Counted from the first letter of the stretch, positions 13,101 to 24,124 are shown. The stretch is DNA of 44,526 nt from Phoronis australis (GCA_002633005.1 NMRA01000051.1:316268-360793); one strand, 5' to 3'. The notes: generated by a model not told the origin, from the sequence alone. Program-made: numbers and translations.

Positions 13101-13684
13101 AGTAGTAAATAAGTAAATTAGAAATACCACAGAACTCTGTCAAACTTAATTAAACGTCTTGACAGAAATGTTTGACAATTAAGTCGAACTTTACTCACAG
13201 GGAAATTGCGGTTTTGTTGAACTTTTGTTGGAGTTTGACGTGCACTGTTGCTAATTGTTTTTTATGATTAAAGGACACACTGCGAGATTTCGGCAACGTA
13301 CGTGGAGCAACACCTGTCGATATTTTGTCAAGATTTAGCCAGCTTAGAAACGGATTAACATTAAGTCACTTTTTTGTGCTGAAATCGTACAGTTTATTAT
13401 GAACACCACTGTGTGAGTGACATTTTCTCATCTCCTTTTCATAGACCGTTCACTTCTGACTCTTTCACTTTAATTGGAAGCTTTCAATCCAGTTTTTGTT
13501 TACCAGTTTTGAGCGAAATCATTTCGAGGACACATTGTTTGTGGGTTCTTGGTGATATGACTCGCGGTCTCACTGGTCTCGTCACCTCGTAGTGTCAAAC
13601 CTACAACCATGTTTTGACTCTGGTTTAATTCTTGACGACAAATCCGTTTGGTCACACGTTTCATCGGACTGAGTTACGGTCTGA
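7141..13684. other. Long gene-free region
   Basis: Across 6.5 kb I find no exon, RNA gene or repeat that can be supported. Open frames here are 60-132 codons, lack recognisable domains and overlap each other on both strands, as expected by chance. Examples are 11514-11912 on the minus strand and 10600-10914 on the plus strand. Isolated exons of a gene with long introns, or old non-coding repeats, would be invisible by eye. Confidence 0.4.
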
Positions 13685-14260
13685 TTTGAAACTCAAATAA
13701 CGCCAGCTTCGATCCCAAGCCTCAAGATGGCGTTGATCGGTTTAGCCATTTGAGGCTTGGTTAATTACCTTCTGTGCAATGATTGGCCGCTGCCTTGTCG
13801 TCATTAAAACAAAGGGAAATTTTGGTTATTTTTACAGGCGTTGTTGCTGTCATTTATGAAGCAGAATGCATTGTTTTAGTTATTGTTTGAAATAAAGGTT
13901 GTTTGCGTTTTTATTTTCAATTCTTTTTTATTAGCATTACCAAAAATTTAATCTGTTTGCGAATAAAAAAAAAACACTTCTGCAATAACTTAGACCTTAA
14001 TTGCTGCATTTCGAATAAAAAATATTTTTGCAATAATTTAGACTTTAATTGCTGCAATAAATCGTTAGTTTTCATTTTAATATAAAGTTGCAGAAATTTT
14101 CAAAACCATGTTACTTTTGATATTCGGCAATTTCCGTAAAAATTTGTCGGAATCATGTGACACATTTCATTCCCATAATCATTAGCCTCAAATGGCTAAA
14201 CCGATCAGCGTCATCGTGAGGCTTGGAGACGAGGCTGAAGTAGTAACTCCATTTGAGGCC
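13685..14260. mobile_element. Inverted-repeat (MITE-like) element about 575 bp
   Basis: Long imperfect inverted repeats border the region. The left arm near 13710-13765 contains CAAGCCTCAAGATGGCG and GATCGGTTTAGCCATTTGAG. The right arm near 14186-14235 contains CTCAAATGGCTAAACCGATC and GTGAGGCTTGG. The arms extend outward imperfectly to about 13687 and 14256. The AT-rich interior has no transposase, only a tandem duplication at 13960-14063. It ends about 70 bp before the candidate first exon of the receptor gene. Confidence 0.7.
13960..14063. repeat. Tandem duplication, 52-bp unit x2
   Basis: Two diverged copies (13960-14011 and 14012-14063) share CGAATAAAAAA, TGCAATAA.TTAGAC.TTAA and TTGCTGCA. 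They lie inside the MITE-like element. Confidence 0.8.
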
Positions 14261-14331
14261 AAAAGCGCACACAGCTTTAATTACACTGGTTGATTTCATC
14301 ATTGACTGATTAATCAACGAACCAGATATCA

Positions 14332-14404
14332 ATGAAAGATGTACACTATATTAGACTGGGAGCGATTCTTTATATGTATCTCGTTATCAGTATTGCGGGC
14401 GACA
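14332..14404 (+). CDS. Candidate first coding exon: signal peptide
   Basis: An ATG at 14332 opens MKDVHYIRLGAILYMYLVIS followed by IAGD, with a polar/basic start, a hydrophobic core (LGAILYMYLVISIAG) and a small-residue cleavage region, as in a secretory signal. The required phase-1 donor is available at 14404/14405 (A|GTGCTC). Joined to the lectin exon it gives ...IAGD-S-ASSCGGSW. The donor is a weak match to the consensus, and unspliced the frame continues for about 35 codons to a TAA near 14510. A different upstream exon is possible. The start was chosen because it is the best signal-like frame within 1.1 kb upstream with a compatible phase. Confidence 0.4.
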
Positions 14405-14883
14405 GTGCTCTCATGGTCAATGATGTTAAGATCAATATGTTTAGCTGCTGTATCTTCGGCACCACCGCCAACTTGCTGGAGTACGTTGGCAACCCAAGGC
14501 TCTAAGTCTTGATAGAGGGCATGACAACAGTAGCATCGTTCAACAAATCTGACGGGACATGTGATGGATTGACAGCATTGTTATTTCGGTCTAAGCTAAG
14601 ACTAAAACAGTTTCATGAAACGGAACCATGCTATCTTCAGAGCACTTTGGCAAGGAAATGTGCAATGGAAATTCAAATTCTAGAAAGTGGCCGTCAGCAT
14701 TGTTGAAGCAGAGTGGTCGAGCTTTTTATAAATATCCATGCACTGTTAAGAATAAGGGGCTCAATCCCAATTGTGAGCTGCAAATTCAAAGATCGCATAT
14801 TCCTTATAGAAAAGACGGTGACTTAGACGAAGTGTTCATGTTGTTTTCCCGTAAGAAATCGAGAAAATTAGAATTGGAAAGTG

Positions 14884-14975
14884 TTGTGTGGGAGAAAAAT
14901 TACCCCCCCCTTCTCCCTCNACTCCCCCCTTCCCCCATGCCTCTCCCTCTCCCTCTTTCTCTCTCTTTCTCTCTC
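14884..14975 (+). repeat. Polypyrimidine low-complexity tract
   Basis: A C/T-only run from about 14901 to 14975, moving from CCCCCCCC through CTCCCT repeats to CTCTCT repeats, with one ambiguous base at 14920. It sits in the intron before the first lectin exon. Confidence 0.9.
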
Positions 14976-15421
14976 ACCTGCGTTGAATGGAATGCATAAG
15001 GTCATTATGATAGCAGCTGATGAAAGTAGCACGTATGCGACCTATGATATGACTTAAAGTAACTGCATTTATTTCATTACTAATATTAGAGAAGTTTGTC
15101 GGAAATTTGTTCTATTAAATCTGGCGCTCAATTTGACACACACCCTTTTGAAATTTTACCCACTCCCCTAGATAAGCTGGTTGCGCACAAGGCTTCGAAC
15201 ACTTTTAGATTTGTTTTAAAAATGTAAAATAGCACTCATAATTCTTCTAGCTGCCAAGCGGAGATATACAATTTTGTTCTATTTTTAATAAAGTCTGATA
15301 TGGCGCTATATGGCCTTTGAAGTAAACGTAAGCACACATGTACGTGTACGTACAGTGTATACCGAGTTACAAACATTTGGAATTTTAAGATGCCATTTTG
15401 TTCATCTCATTTCTTGTTTAG

Positions 15422-15584
15422 GTGCATCAAGCTGCGGTGGGTCATGGAAAGCGATTGGACAAAACTGCTACTTGGTAGTTGAAACACCACAAAATTTTAA
15501 AAAAGCCGAACAAGAGTGCACAAAAAGCTCGGCAAACTTATGGTACTTCACAAACAGCGATTTCACCGAAGTGTTGCCTCATTT
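15422..15584 (+). CDS. Exon: first half of C-type lectin-like domain
   Basis: Acceptor TTCTTGTTTAG precedes 15422 and donor GTAAGT starts at 15585. The exon enters in phase 1 and leaves in phase 2. The peptide begins ASSCGGSWKAIGQNCYLVVE and continues PQNFKKAEQECTKSSANLWY to VLPHL. This is the N-terminal half of a CTLD. The SC...NCY pair is the extra N-terminal hairpin disulfide of long-form domains, and the A..EC....A.L segment is the alpha-1 helix with the first core cysteine. The next exon completes the fold. Confidence 0.9.
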
Positions 15585-16215
15585 GTAAGTATTGAATATG
15601 GATCATCCGACACCGGACTTGTGTCTCATCACTGAGGCTTCCCCTCCGTTGAAGCAAGAGACTAGCGAAAACAAAGATCACGCAAATCTTCGCAAGATAT
15701 CGCAATAAATTACCCCAATCGTTCCCCGCTGCGTATACTATACTATGGGGTATAGAACACGCAGGTATCATTACTTTTAGTTCTCCTCGAGAATTTTTTT
15801 ACACCGACGTTTCTAATTGGCTGATCGAATTTTTAACAGCTGTCGTTTCACTCAAACAAACTGGCATGACTGATGGAGAAAGTGTAAACGTGGAAATAGT
15901 ATGTGGTCTTTTGTACGACAAATCGATGCTAATATTCAAGAAATATGAATCGGAAAGTTGTGGTTGTGCCTTTTCGGAGCGCCACTGTTGCTGATTTTTG
16001 TTTGCGTTACAGTCCTAAATGAGCTATATATTTCTCACATTGGCTGCCGGTTGTATTCAAACAGTTTGAATGACACACCGGTTTAATCGGCCACATGGGT
16101 GGTCATGCACGCGGCTTACTGTAGAAACGAAATATTTGCTATCACGCCACTTGCATGACAATGCTAAAAATCGTTCACAGTCCGCTATGTCCGTTCTTTG
16201 TTGTAAAGCTAACCA

Positions 16216-16551
16216 GTGACTGCCGAGGATACATCAACCAGTGACGAAACGCGTGCTACTGAACGATACCTGCGCAATCTCCAACCCCTAGCGGACAGGC
16301 AGGGAACCAGCGAGAATACATCACAAACAAAGCTCGTAATCCCACTTGTTTCCATCGAGAGTCGGAACACGGCCCTGGCAGTAGAGTTGTATGCGGAAAC
16401 CCAAAAAGCGTTCACGTTTGCCATATATGACATGTATAGATTATTACATGTTCTCAGTCGTTTTCCCCGTATTCTAGAGGCCGAGTGGATTTTCAGTGGA
16501 GAATTATCGCCCGAGAGGCGAGTGATCAAAAATTTTCCAAACTTTTGTTGA
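16216..16551 (+). CDS. Unidentified intronic ORF, possibly a coding remnant
   Basis: An open frame of 111 codons contains ATERYLRNLQPLADRQG, LVIPLVSIESRNTALAVELY and FPRILEAEWIFSGELSPERR. It is richer in G and C than its surroundings, but starts only with GTG, directly after a TAA. I do not recognise the family. A retroelement fragment is the simplest idea. The opposite strand is also open (16209-16577), which weakens the case. Confidence 0.2.
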   Translation: MTAEDTSTSDETRATERYLRNLQPLADRQGTSENTSQTKLVIPLVSIESRNTALAVELYAETQKAFTFAIYDMYRLLHVLSRFPRILEAEWIFSGELSPERRVIKNFPNFC

Positions 16552-16672
16552 GGTGCTTGCATCATATGTCCACTCAAACAGACAATCCTAGATACGTAAA
16601 CTAAAATACGACATTTTTTAAGAAAAACCCGAGGTTAATCTCTGACGTGAATGGCAAAAAGTGTTAATAACA

Positions 16673-16704
16673 CCGGTGGGTTAATCCGGGGATTAACCCA
16701 CCGG
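16673..16704. repeat. Perfect 15-bp inverted repeat with 2-nt spacer
   Basis: CCGGTGGGTTAATCC, GG, GGATTAACCCACCGG. Outside it lie GACGTGAA (16643) and TTCACGTC (16743), also in inverted order. Function is unknown, and it may be the core of a small foldback element. Confidence 0.85.
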
Positions 16705-17112
16705 CAACATTCGTCCAAATTCCTTTCGCCAGTTCAACCAAGTTCACGTCACAGTGTGCGACTTGACATGGAAGTTGCAACAACTCTCGCTCGACGGTTC
16801 AACGTGTGTCCACACTAAGCGACGAGTCGTTGAACGGCGGTTGTGTTGCAGAAGAAATTGACAAGTGTTAACATATTTTAATGAAACGGGATCGAAACTT
16901 TCCATCAATTTGCCAATGCGTAGAGCATCTCACTTCACAGCTTACACTTTCTGCTAATGATATTCAGGATTTATCATGTAACATGAAGCTGGGACTGGTG
17001 TTTGGAGGAAGGGGCCCAACATGTGGATGAACAGAAACATGAAGGACTAGTCTAACACGGACCAAATGTAGGAAAAAAGAGCGAGCAAGGGGAAGAATGG
17101 GTTTTCAGATAA

Positions 17113-17150
17113 GAGGGGGGGGGGAGGGGGGNNNNNNNNNNNNNNNNNNG
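17113..17150. other. G-run and assembly gap (18 N)
   Basis: A near-pure G tract (17115-17131) is followed by 18 undetermined bases (17132-17149). It lies in the intron of the lectin domain, so no known exon is affected. Confidence 0.95.
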
Positions 17151-17788
17151 TGGGACACAGTGCAAAGGACGGGCGAGCAATGCAAGGGACGGGTTCGGGT
17201 ATGAAATAATTTTTCTCATTTTGTCACATCAAATGGCGAATTTGAATATCCTAGTTATGTTGCATGTCATACGCTAAATTTGTATTCGTCATGCATTGAA
17301 CTACAGCTGACCTCAGGCTCTATCGGCCCTATTTGAAGTTCGTTCTCCTGAGGGGAGGACAGACCCAAAAATGCGGAGCACAGACGAGAAACGGGATGAA
17401 CTACGGACGGAGTTTGAAATCCATGCCAATACACCCCAAGTAGACATCGTTAGCCATACTACAAGTATTGAATGAGTTCGAAACATGTTTTCAATACATC
17501 AATTTTATTCTATTGTTTACATGAAACTGGATTTTCTAGTTATTCGTGCGGGTGTGCATCCACTCGAAAAGGTTTGTATTTGAAAACGAAATTTTCTTAA
17601 AGGATGCGGATTCTGTTCACACATAAACCCACTTATTGATGATATAGATGCAAACTTTAGATTTGAAGTTTTTGTAGAAAGCTTAATACAACTTACTAAA
17701 ATTATGATGAATTAGGTCAGTGTTTTGACACTTCAAAAATTTTTTGTCTGTCCCCTGCTTTACTTCGATTATGTTGTTTTATTTTAAG

Positions 17789-18045
17789 GGGAACATTCAA
17801 GGCGTACTATACTGGCTTAGGTATCACTCCGCCTTTCAACAATCAAAAAACTCCAACATATTTCACCAAGGGAACCGAAGTATCCAATCCCTCAACAGGT
17901 GATGTTGTAGGGGTGAGGATCGAAACAGCAGGAATCGTCGACGGAAGGGCTTTGGGCGTAATAAGCTACGGAAATGGCATTTTTGTATATTCAGCACAAG
18001 ACGCCAGCCACAGTAAACCTTATGTTTGCAAGAAAGGCAGTCTCG
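17789..18045 (+). CDS. Exon: second half of C-type lectin-like domain
   Basis: The acceptor is GTTTTATTTTAAG before 17789, and donor GTGAGC begins at 18046 (phase 2 in, phase 1 out). The peptide starts GTFKAYYTGLGITPPF, where YYTGLGI stands in the place of the canonical WIGL core, and ends HSKPYVCKKGSL, the usual C-terminal Y-x-C-x strand. Only one cysteine is present. The second loop disulfide of typical CTLDs is missing, as are EPN/QPD and WND calcium/sugar motifs. Calcium-dependent sugar binding is therefore unlikely, and protein binding is an inference from other such CTLDs. Confidence 0.88.
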
Positions 18046-18273
18046 GTGAGCCTTAGTCATGTGATGGTGACGCAGTGAAAGTAATATTACGCTATCTATT
18101 TAATGTTAAACTGTTAATCATTTAAGAACAAGCACACAGGAAGGTCAGGCTAAGTGGCAATACCACAAACTGCAATTTTGAAAGTATTAAAACCCAAAAC
18201 GTATTTAGATAGACGAATGAAACACTCCATACCCTTTACTGTTGTCACGTGATGTATGACACATTTCTTCCAG

Positions 18274-18459
18274 CTTCCTGCACAGTTTCCTCTGTGACGC
18301 ATGCTTCAGCATCTGAGAGTGAAGGGAGCAGCATAGACGAAGGAAGTAAAGTGACGTACACTTGTGACACGGGGAAAATGTTTGACGACAAGAGTACGTC
18401 AGTTGAGGCCACTTGTTTGGGTTCTGGTCAGCTAGATTTGACTAAAACAACTTGCGTTG
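18274..18459 (+). CDS. Exon: CCP/Sushi module 1
   Basis: Acceptor TTCTTCCAG, donor GTGAGT, phase 1 at both ends, 186 bp. It begins SCTVSSVTHAS, with the middle KVTYTCDTGKMFDD and a third and fourth Cys in EATCLG and KTTCV. All four CCP cysteines are present. The tryptophan usual before the last Cys is absent, and there is no N-glycosylation sequon. Confidence 0.9.
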
Positions 18460-20130
18460 GTGAGTAATTCCTTACACACCGTAAAGGTCTGTACAAGTTT
18501 ATGAAGCATTCAAAAAAGCAGGAAGACGCTCCCTGGTACCAAGGACCAGTCATTGTTATTTCCATTCTCAGAAACTTTTATATGAGTGAAACACGGCTGG
18601 AAACTTTTATAACGGGGGAACTCGAAATACACGAGATGTCTGAAGTGAAGCCAGGCTGCCTACATCCATTCTTGCGTTCCGTAGACCGCAAGACACGAGG
18701 TTGCAGTTGCAACGCAAACAGAAACTTCAACACCAAACCCACCGACCAATCACTTCAGTGGCTGCCATTTTGCTAGTCAAGGCTTTTCATTCTCTTGATT
18801 CTGCAGGGTCTAGCGAGGTCTAGATTTTGTGGCAAAACTAGGTCTGCGGAATTGCTTTCTGCTATCAATGTATTCATTAACACCAATGTGGATTGGCACA
18901 ATGTCAAACATTTTCAGGGTAATTGCCTAGAATGAGAAAGAAAGAAAAAAAGTAATAGACACTTAAACGGGTCTTGCATTTTGAGAACTAGTTTTCTCAA
19001 CTGAATAACTGGTGTCAAACTGATTCTCAAAATGGGGGACTCTTGTAAGTGGCTGTTGCCTGCTGTTTATTAAGGGAACACCCATAATTATTAATAATTA
19101 TAGACATTCCCTGAGTAAACTGTTTGACAATAATTACACGCTCTACTACATTGGCACGTTTGACAAACGTCTTGGGCAAGTTGTTAGAGGTCTACCACCG
19201 GGAACCCGCTCTTCGAAACACTATAAAAACACGTTTCAGTTGAATAGTATGGCTGAGAAAAGACACATACCATTCATATCAGAGGGTATACTTTTTGCTT
19301 CGAAAAGTGTAGTAATCTTGCTTTTTTATGGAACTCGGAACTATTCATAGTGTGAACCAAACTCTTAAAGTGCTTAAAACACCCACCTGCTTTGTTTTGG
19401 CAAGTGACTAAATTGTCAGCATCGTCAAACCTTCCTTTGAAGCACTGCATTTCACAATCGTGAATTCAATATCTCAAAAAACGAGAAAATCGAAGAAAAG
19501 CGGTCTCAATTGAAAATTTCTTAGTTCCACGGATGTAGTTGTGACGTATGAACTTACAGAGAGTCAGTGTGTCATGTTCACCAACACACGACTTTCTTGT
19601 AAAACATGTGTCAAATCCGCGCTTCTCTAATGTCCCACAGGAATGTGAAAAGAGCAACGATGTCCTGAGCAGTCACAAATACCACAAACGCAACACCTCG
19701 CCACTTTTTATTATACCAAAAACCACGGCAAAACGATCACCAATATCTGACATCTTTTCACACCAAGCACAATGGAGGGTGACTAATGCTGTAATTGGTT
19801 ATCCTGATTCTACGTAGTCAGCATCTGCAAATGAATGCGCGTAACTAGAGACCAACTATTTGACATATATTGCAGGTGTTCTGACTTGACAGCTGATAGA
19901 CCGGTGGGACTGTTTTTGTTGTTTTGATTTGAAATTGGTGGTTTCAAACACGTTAGGAATAGTAAAAAGTATTCTACTAATTGTCAAATGGCAATCTTGG
20001 GTGAAACAAGGAAAGCATGGTTTAGTATGTGTAATTTTTTTAAACCTTTCTGTTGTCCGTGTTTTTCATCTATTGGTACTCTAATTATCTTATACTGTAC
20101 AGGAATAATAGTAGAGCAATTTCGCTGCAG
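18460..20130. other. Intron after CCP1
   Basis: 1.67 kb. No additional CCP exon, RNA gene or recognisable mobile element was seen. Short palindromic AT words (ATTATTAATAATTAT at 19085-19100) are present. Confidence 0.5.
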
Positions 20131-20316
20131 ACATAACATGTAGCCTGCAGACCGTCGATCACTCCACAAACAATGCCGGCGCTGCAACAGTTGATTACGA
20201 CCGAACAGTTCGCTACACGTGCGACACTGGCTATTCATTCTCCGACAAAACCACAGTTGCGGATACCAAGTGCACGGGATATAACTCCTGGAGCGCCACT
20301 CTTAGCAATTGCATTG
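20131..20316 (+). CDS. Exon: CCP/Sushi module 2
   Basis: Acceptor TTCGCTGCAG before 20131 and donor GTAAGT at 20317, phase 1 in and out, 186 bp. The translation runs ITCSLQTVDHS, VRYTCDTGYSFSD, TKCTGYNSW, LSNCI. It has four cysteines and the conserved tryptophan. The exon contains no ATG, so it is easy to miss in a start-based scan. It has no N-glycosylation sequon. Confidence 0.92.
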
Positions 20317-20460
20317 GTAAGTTCAACTAAGGTCAGTTGTTGCCTTGGTTTTTTGAAGACTGCTGCTGGATTTTTACCAATACTTGTATTCGTGCCAACT
20401 AAATAAAAAATAATTATCAACACTGGAAATACTAGTTAAACAAAGTTTATAATAGCCTTA

Positions 20461-20628
20461 CACAGCGGCAGATCCAGGATTTTGATTTAAGGGGGGGGGG
20501 GGTTGCTGGGCAGAGTACTAGCGAGGATCTTGCCCGTCAGACATTTGCACCCCCGGACTGCCAAATGGAATCTGGGTGAATTTTAGGCGGGGCATGTCCC
20601 CCTTGAACCCCCTAAATCCGCCACCGTT
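20461..20628. mobile_element. MITE/SINE-like element with G-run and C-rich inverted ends
   Basis: The left end reads GCGGCAGATCCAGGATTTTG and then a run of about 12 G. The right end has GTCCCCCTTGAACCCCCTAA followed by ATCCGCCACCG. The terminal segments are imperfect inverted repeats (GGC.GAT..AGG), so the unit could fold into a hairpin. It lies in the intron after CCP2. The class is uncertain. Confidence 0.5.
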
Positions 20629-22060
20629 ACAAACTTACCTGCACATAGAGTAAACTTAAGGTGATGCTCAAAAGGACCAAAACCCAAGGACCAAAACGTT
20701 TTTTTCTTTAAAGAACAAGCATGGTTATGAAAAAAGGATCTGAAGGAATGACGACACACCCGTTGTCATATGAACAATTTACTACCAAAATGAAATAAAA
20801 CAACATGTTTAGTTCGATGGGTGCTCATTTTTTTCTCTCAGACGGGTATTGTAATGGTTTAAGTCGTTTCCTGCGACAAACCGATTTGAAGTTCATAGAG
20901 ACAGGCCACTATTACAGTTAGAGTGACGCTTTATTATGACTAGAGTTGCCATAACCACAGGAGTATACCAACTATCAGAAACAAATTCTCATATTATGTA
21001 TGAAGAGAGGAAGGAACTTTCACCGACGGAAGTTGGTCCACTGGTGCAACTTGTTGCAACGGAATTAACAATGCAGTGTTGGGGGCGTCACGTGACCAGA
21101 CTAGGATTACCACGGTCCCTGTTGATGGTCTTAGAAAGAATATAGACTCTCGTGATTATATTACATTATGTGAAACTGCATCGTTATTATTTACCTAGAC
21201 GATTTATTAAGTTTTCAGTTCATTAGGCTTCGCTTCTTGGCTACTGAAAAAGTAGCCACTGCATTTAATAATCTCCAAATGTGTTGGGAAAATCAATGGC
21301 AGTGTAAAGACCAGTCTGTGAAAGTCCAGTTTGTTAGTAGCAATATTTGCACATTGCGTAAGGCAGTTGTATTGATTACAAAAATGGCAACATGGAGAGA
21401 CACATAACAACATTGATTACTACTGTACTATTGAAACGAGGCATTAACCACAAGGCAATTAGATTAATTAACATTACCTACATAGGCAATTACCTCGGCT
21501 CAATAATGCAAACAATCAATTCAAAAATAAAAAGTATCAGCTCAGCAAACTACGCGCGATTTCTTATATCTTTTTATGGTTAGGCCAAGAAAACATAGTT
21601 ACTTCCGGTGTCTAATAAAACCGGGACTTGTTTTGAAATTTGTGCTCACACAAAAAGCGCCCGAACGCATCAATTTCAGCCAATGTCTGAATGTTTTTGC
21701 ACAGCTGCACAGAAGTACGTAAGCAAGAGTAAACAAGATTTGAAACGCCATTATTTGCCAAGTGAACAGTGAACAGAAACATTATTTTGCTCGTTTCAAA
21801 TTATTTTGAAAAGATGAGTAACTGGAAACTTAAGCGCAACACCGACTTCATTTTCAAAGCAAAACAGATACTAAAACCAATTTTATTTTTTGGCATTACA
21901 GATACTAAAACCAATTTTATTTTTTGGCATGTAAAAGCTCAGTTTGCGCATGTCTTCATAAGTCACACGTGTATGAACATTTGTATGACTTGAAAATCTT
22001 GGACTGGTGATGCTTCATTTTCGAGTACTTACATATATCACTGTCGTGTCTACCTTTTAG
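20629..22060. other. Rest of intron after CCP2
   Basis: No exon or RNA gene is evident. A 34-bp perfect tandem duplication lies at 21864-21930. Confidence 0.5.
21864..21930. repeat. Tandem duplication, 34-bp unit x2
   Basis: ACAGATACTAAAACCAATTT followed by TATTTTTTGGCAT occurs at 21864 and again at 21898 without mismatch, suggesting a recent duplication. Confidence 0.95.
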
Positions 22061-22249
22061 CAATAACCTGCAACGTAGTAAGTATTACCAACGGTGGTAA
22101 CAACGCATCGTCGGACCCTTCGGCCTTCAAGACCGTCGTACAATATGAATGTAACGAAGGATACGAGTTCTCAGATCATTCTTCCTTAGTGACGAGTGAA
22201 TGCTCCGCAATCAACACCTGGTCCGGCAGCGTGGAAAGCGCGTGCACTC
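22061..22249 (+). CDS. Exon: CCP/Sushi module 3
   Basis: Acceptor TACCTTTTAG, donor GTAAGT at 22250, phase 1/1, 189 bp. The peptide runs ITCNVVSITNGGNNASSDP, VVQYECNEGYEFSDHSS, TSECSAINTWSG, ESACT. It has four cysteines and the tryptophan, plus one sequon (NAS). It is most like module 6 (GYEFSDHSS versus GYEFADHST). Confidence 0.92.
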
Positions 22250-23723
22250 GTAAGTTTGACTGTTGTCATTGTCAACTAAAGGAGAAAAACTGATCTGAAA
22301 AAGATTTTCATATAGAGAACAGTGTTGGTTTGTCTATATATTGTACCAAGTAGAGGATGTTTTACCGGACATGACATCCCTGAAAATCCGTTCATAGATG
22401 ACGTTACCCATTAAAAAAACAGACTATACGAAACAATAATGTCAAAGATATTTTGTAAATTCTCTGTTACATTTTTAAAATAATGTATAGCAAACTCGGA
22501 CAATTTCTCATTTCTCCAAATCCTTTATGCAAAATAATTTCAAAATCATACATATCAAACTATTTGATGGGCAAATCCGCTTTGGTCTTGCATGATCTGG
22601 GGTTAGGCAGTACGGATATTACCGTCGATAAGTCAAGTCAAGTTTGTCTTTTCTCAATCGACACTTTGAATTATGTCTCAGCCTATGTCAGCTCAAACTA
22701 AAGATGTTGTTTAAGAGGCAAAAGACGAAAGTAGCACTTCGTCATCGTAGCTCAATTTTTACATTCTCTGTTTAGACGTAGATGTCCAGGAGGCAGTATA
22801 GCCCAGTGGGATAGTCGTCCGCTTCTCTTACCCAAAGTCGTGGATTCGAGCTCCTTTGGGGCACACTGTTAGACCCTGGAGTCAGGTTTCTAGCTAATCA
22901 GCTCGGTTTTATCTACACTGTAGGTATTAGTAAAACATGAAATTGGTTCGAGGTGATCAGTGCAATGGGCCCAGCCCAGCAGACCGCGCACGTCTGGTAA
23001 AACATGTACCAAACCATCTGCAATTATTTAATATTTGACAAAATTGTGACTGGACTTCGAACTATCGAACTAATTAGCTGTCAAAAGCCCACACAATTCG
23101 TTCAAAAGTCGCAATTCTCTGCTTTAAGGTTATGTAGGCCTTACTGACCAGTCTACATATTTAGACAAATTTCTAAAAAGCGCAGGGTTCAACGCAATTA
23201 AACTAAACTAATCTTTTCTGAACGAACAAGGCCCGTAAAATATAATTTTTGACTTTTTACTAATCTGCCATGTTCTGTATCAGTAAAATTTAGCAAAAAT
23301 CAAGGTACCTCAATAACAAAACAACAGTATCAACGATATGATCAAATTTCCTTTGATGTAAATCTTCTAGCTAGGAAACTAAATTTTTCATATCAACATA
23401 AAATTTTCATTTTTGATAATCCCTCACGCGAAAGTGGAATGTTTCACAAACAAGCCGCAACAAAGTTGGGAACAGCGCACAAAGCAGAGCACCTGAACGT
23501 TTCACCTGGATTCGAACAGCCATTTCTTAGTTATGGTGTTCCGAATTAAGCCAAACTGTGTCCTATGTAACCTTAAATCACATGTTAGAACTAGTTTAAT
23601 TTTGATGGTTCCGTGATTACTGTACAGTTCCAGAAATCTTGTCATGATTAATCTGTACATGCTCGTGCTAGAATGCACCTGTGCTTCATTTAATTCATCA
23701 TGGTAAAACATTTTTTATCCTAG
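22250..23723. other. Intron after CCP3
   Basis: 1.47 kb containing a SINE-like repeat (22790-23020). No other feature was seen. Confidence 0.55.
22790..23020 (+). repeat. tRNA-derived SINE-like repeat
   Basis: A head with tRNA-like promoter boxes has an A box around TAGCCCAGTGGGATAGT (22799-22815) and a B box around GGATTCGAGCTCC (22842-22854), about 40 bp apart as in tRNA genes. The cloverleaf is not intact, so it is not a functional tRNA. The distal part (22950-23020) shares GTGCAATGGGCCCA and GCGCACGTCTG with the LINE remnant at 6515-6590. A tRNA head plus LINE-derived tail is the classical SINE design. Confidence 0.6.
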
Positions 23724-23909
23724 AAATTAAATGCTCTCATGCGTCGGTCGCTCACAGTACTAATGATGTTGGCGGGTCTCACGTCATCTATGGCGCCACG
23801 GCGACGTACACGTGCGACACGGGATACAAATACGACGACGGTAACATAAACAAGCAGACGACATGCACGGGGCACAATACATTTAACAAGACACTTGGAA
23901 ACTGTGAAG
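23724..23909 (+). CDS. Exon: CCP/Sushi module 4
   Basis: Acceptor TTTTTATCCTAG, donor GTGAAT at 23910, phase 1/1, 186 bp. The peptide runs IKCSHASVAHSTNDVGG, ATYTCDTGYKYDDGN, TTCTGHNTFNKTLGNCE. Four cysteines are present and Phe replaces the tryptophan. One sequon (NKT). It is closest to module 7 (GHNTF...GNCE versus GHNTW...GNCE). Confidence 0.92.
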
Positions 23910-24118
23910 GTGAATATTTTTGAAGAGTTATGTAAATATGCACGTGATTGCACTATGCAATAACTTGACTTTAATATATACCAATTTCAAGTAAAAATGC
24001 TGTATTTTAGTTTAGAAATCGTTACTGATACTGAAATAAAAATAACTCTAACGATTAGAAAGGCCATGGAAGTAATAAAAGGTCCTTTTGTACAAAATAC
24101 AGTTATATATTTTATATA

Positions 24119-24124
24119 TTTATA

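Larger units (their letters stand above)
15591..17788. other. Intron within the lectin domain
   Basis: A 2.2-kb phase-2 intron. It holds a GC-richer open frame at 16216-16551, a perfect hairpin at 16673-16704, a G-run and an assembly gap at 17132-17149. No further exon of the receptor was seen. Confidence 0.6.

Noticed and set aside
22790-22865. Functional tRNA gene
   Set aside because: The cloverleaf is not intact, and the sequence continues into a SINE-like body with a LINE-like tail.
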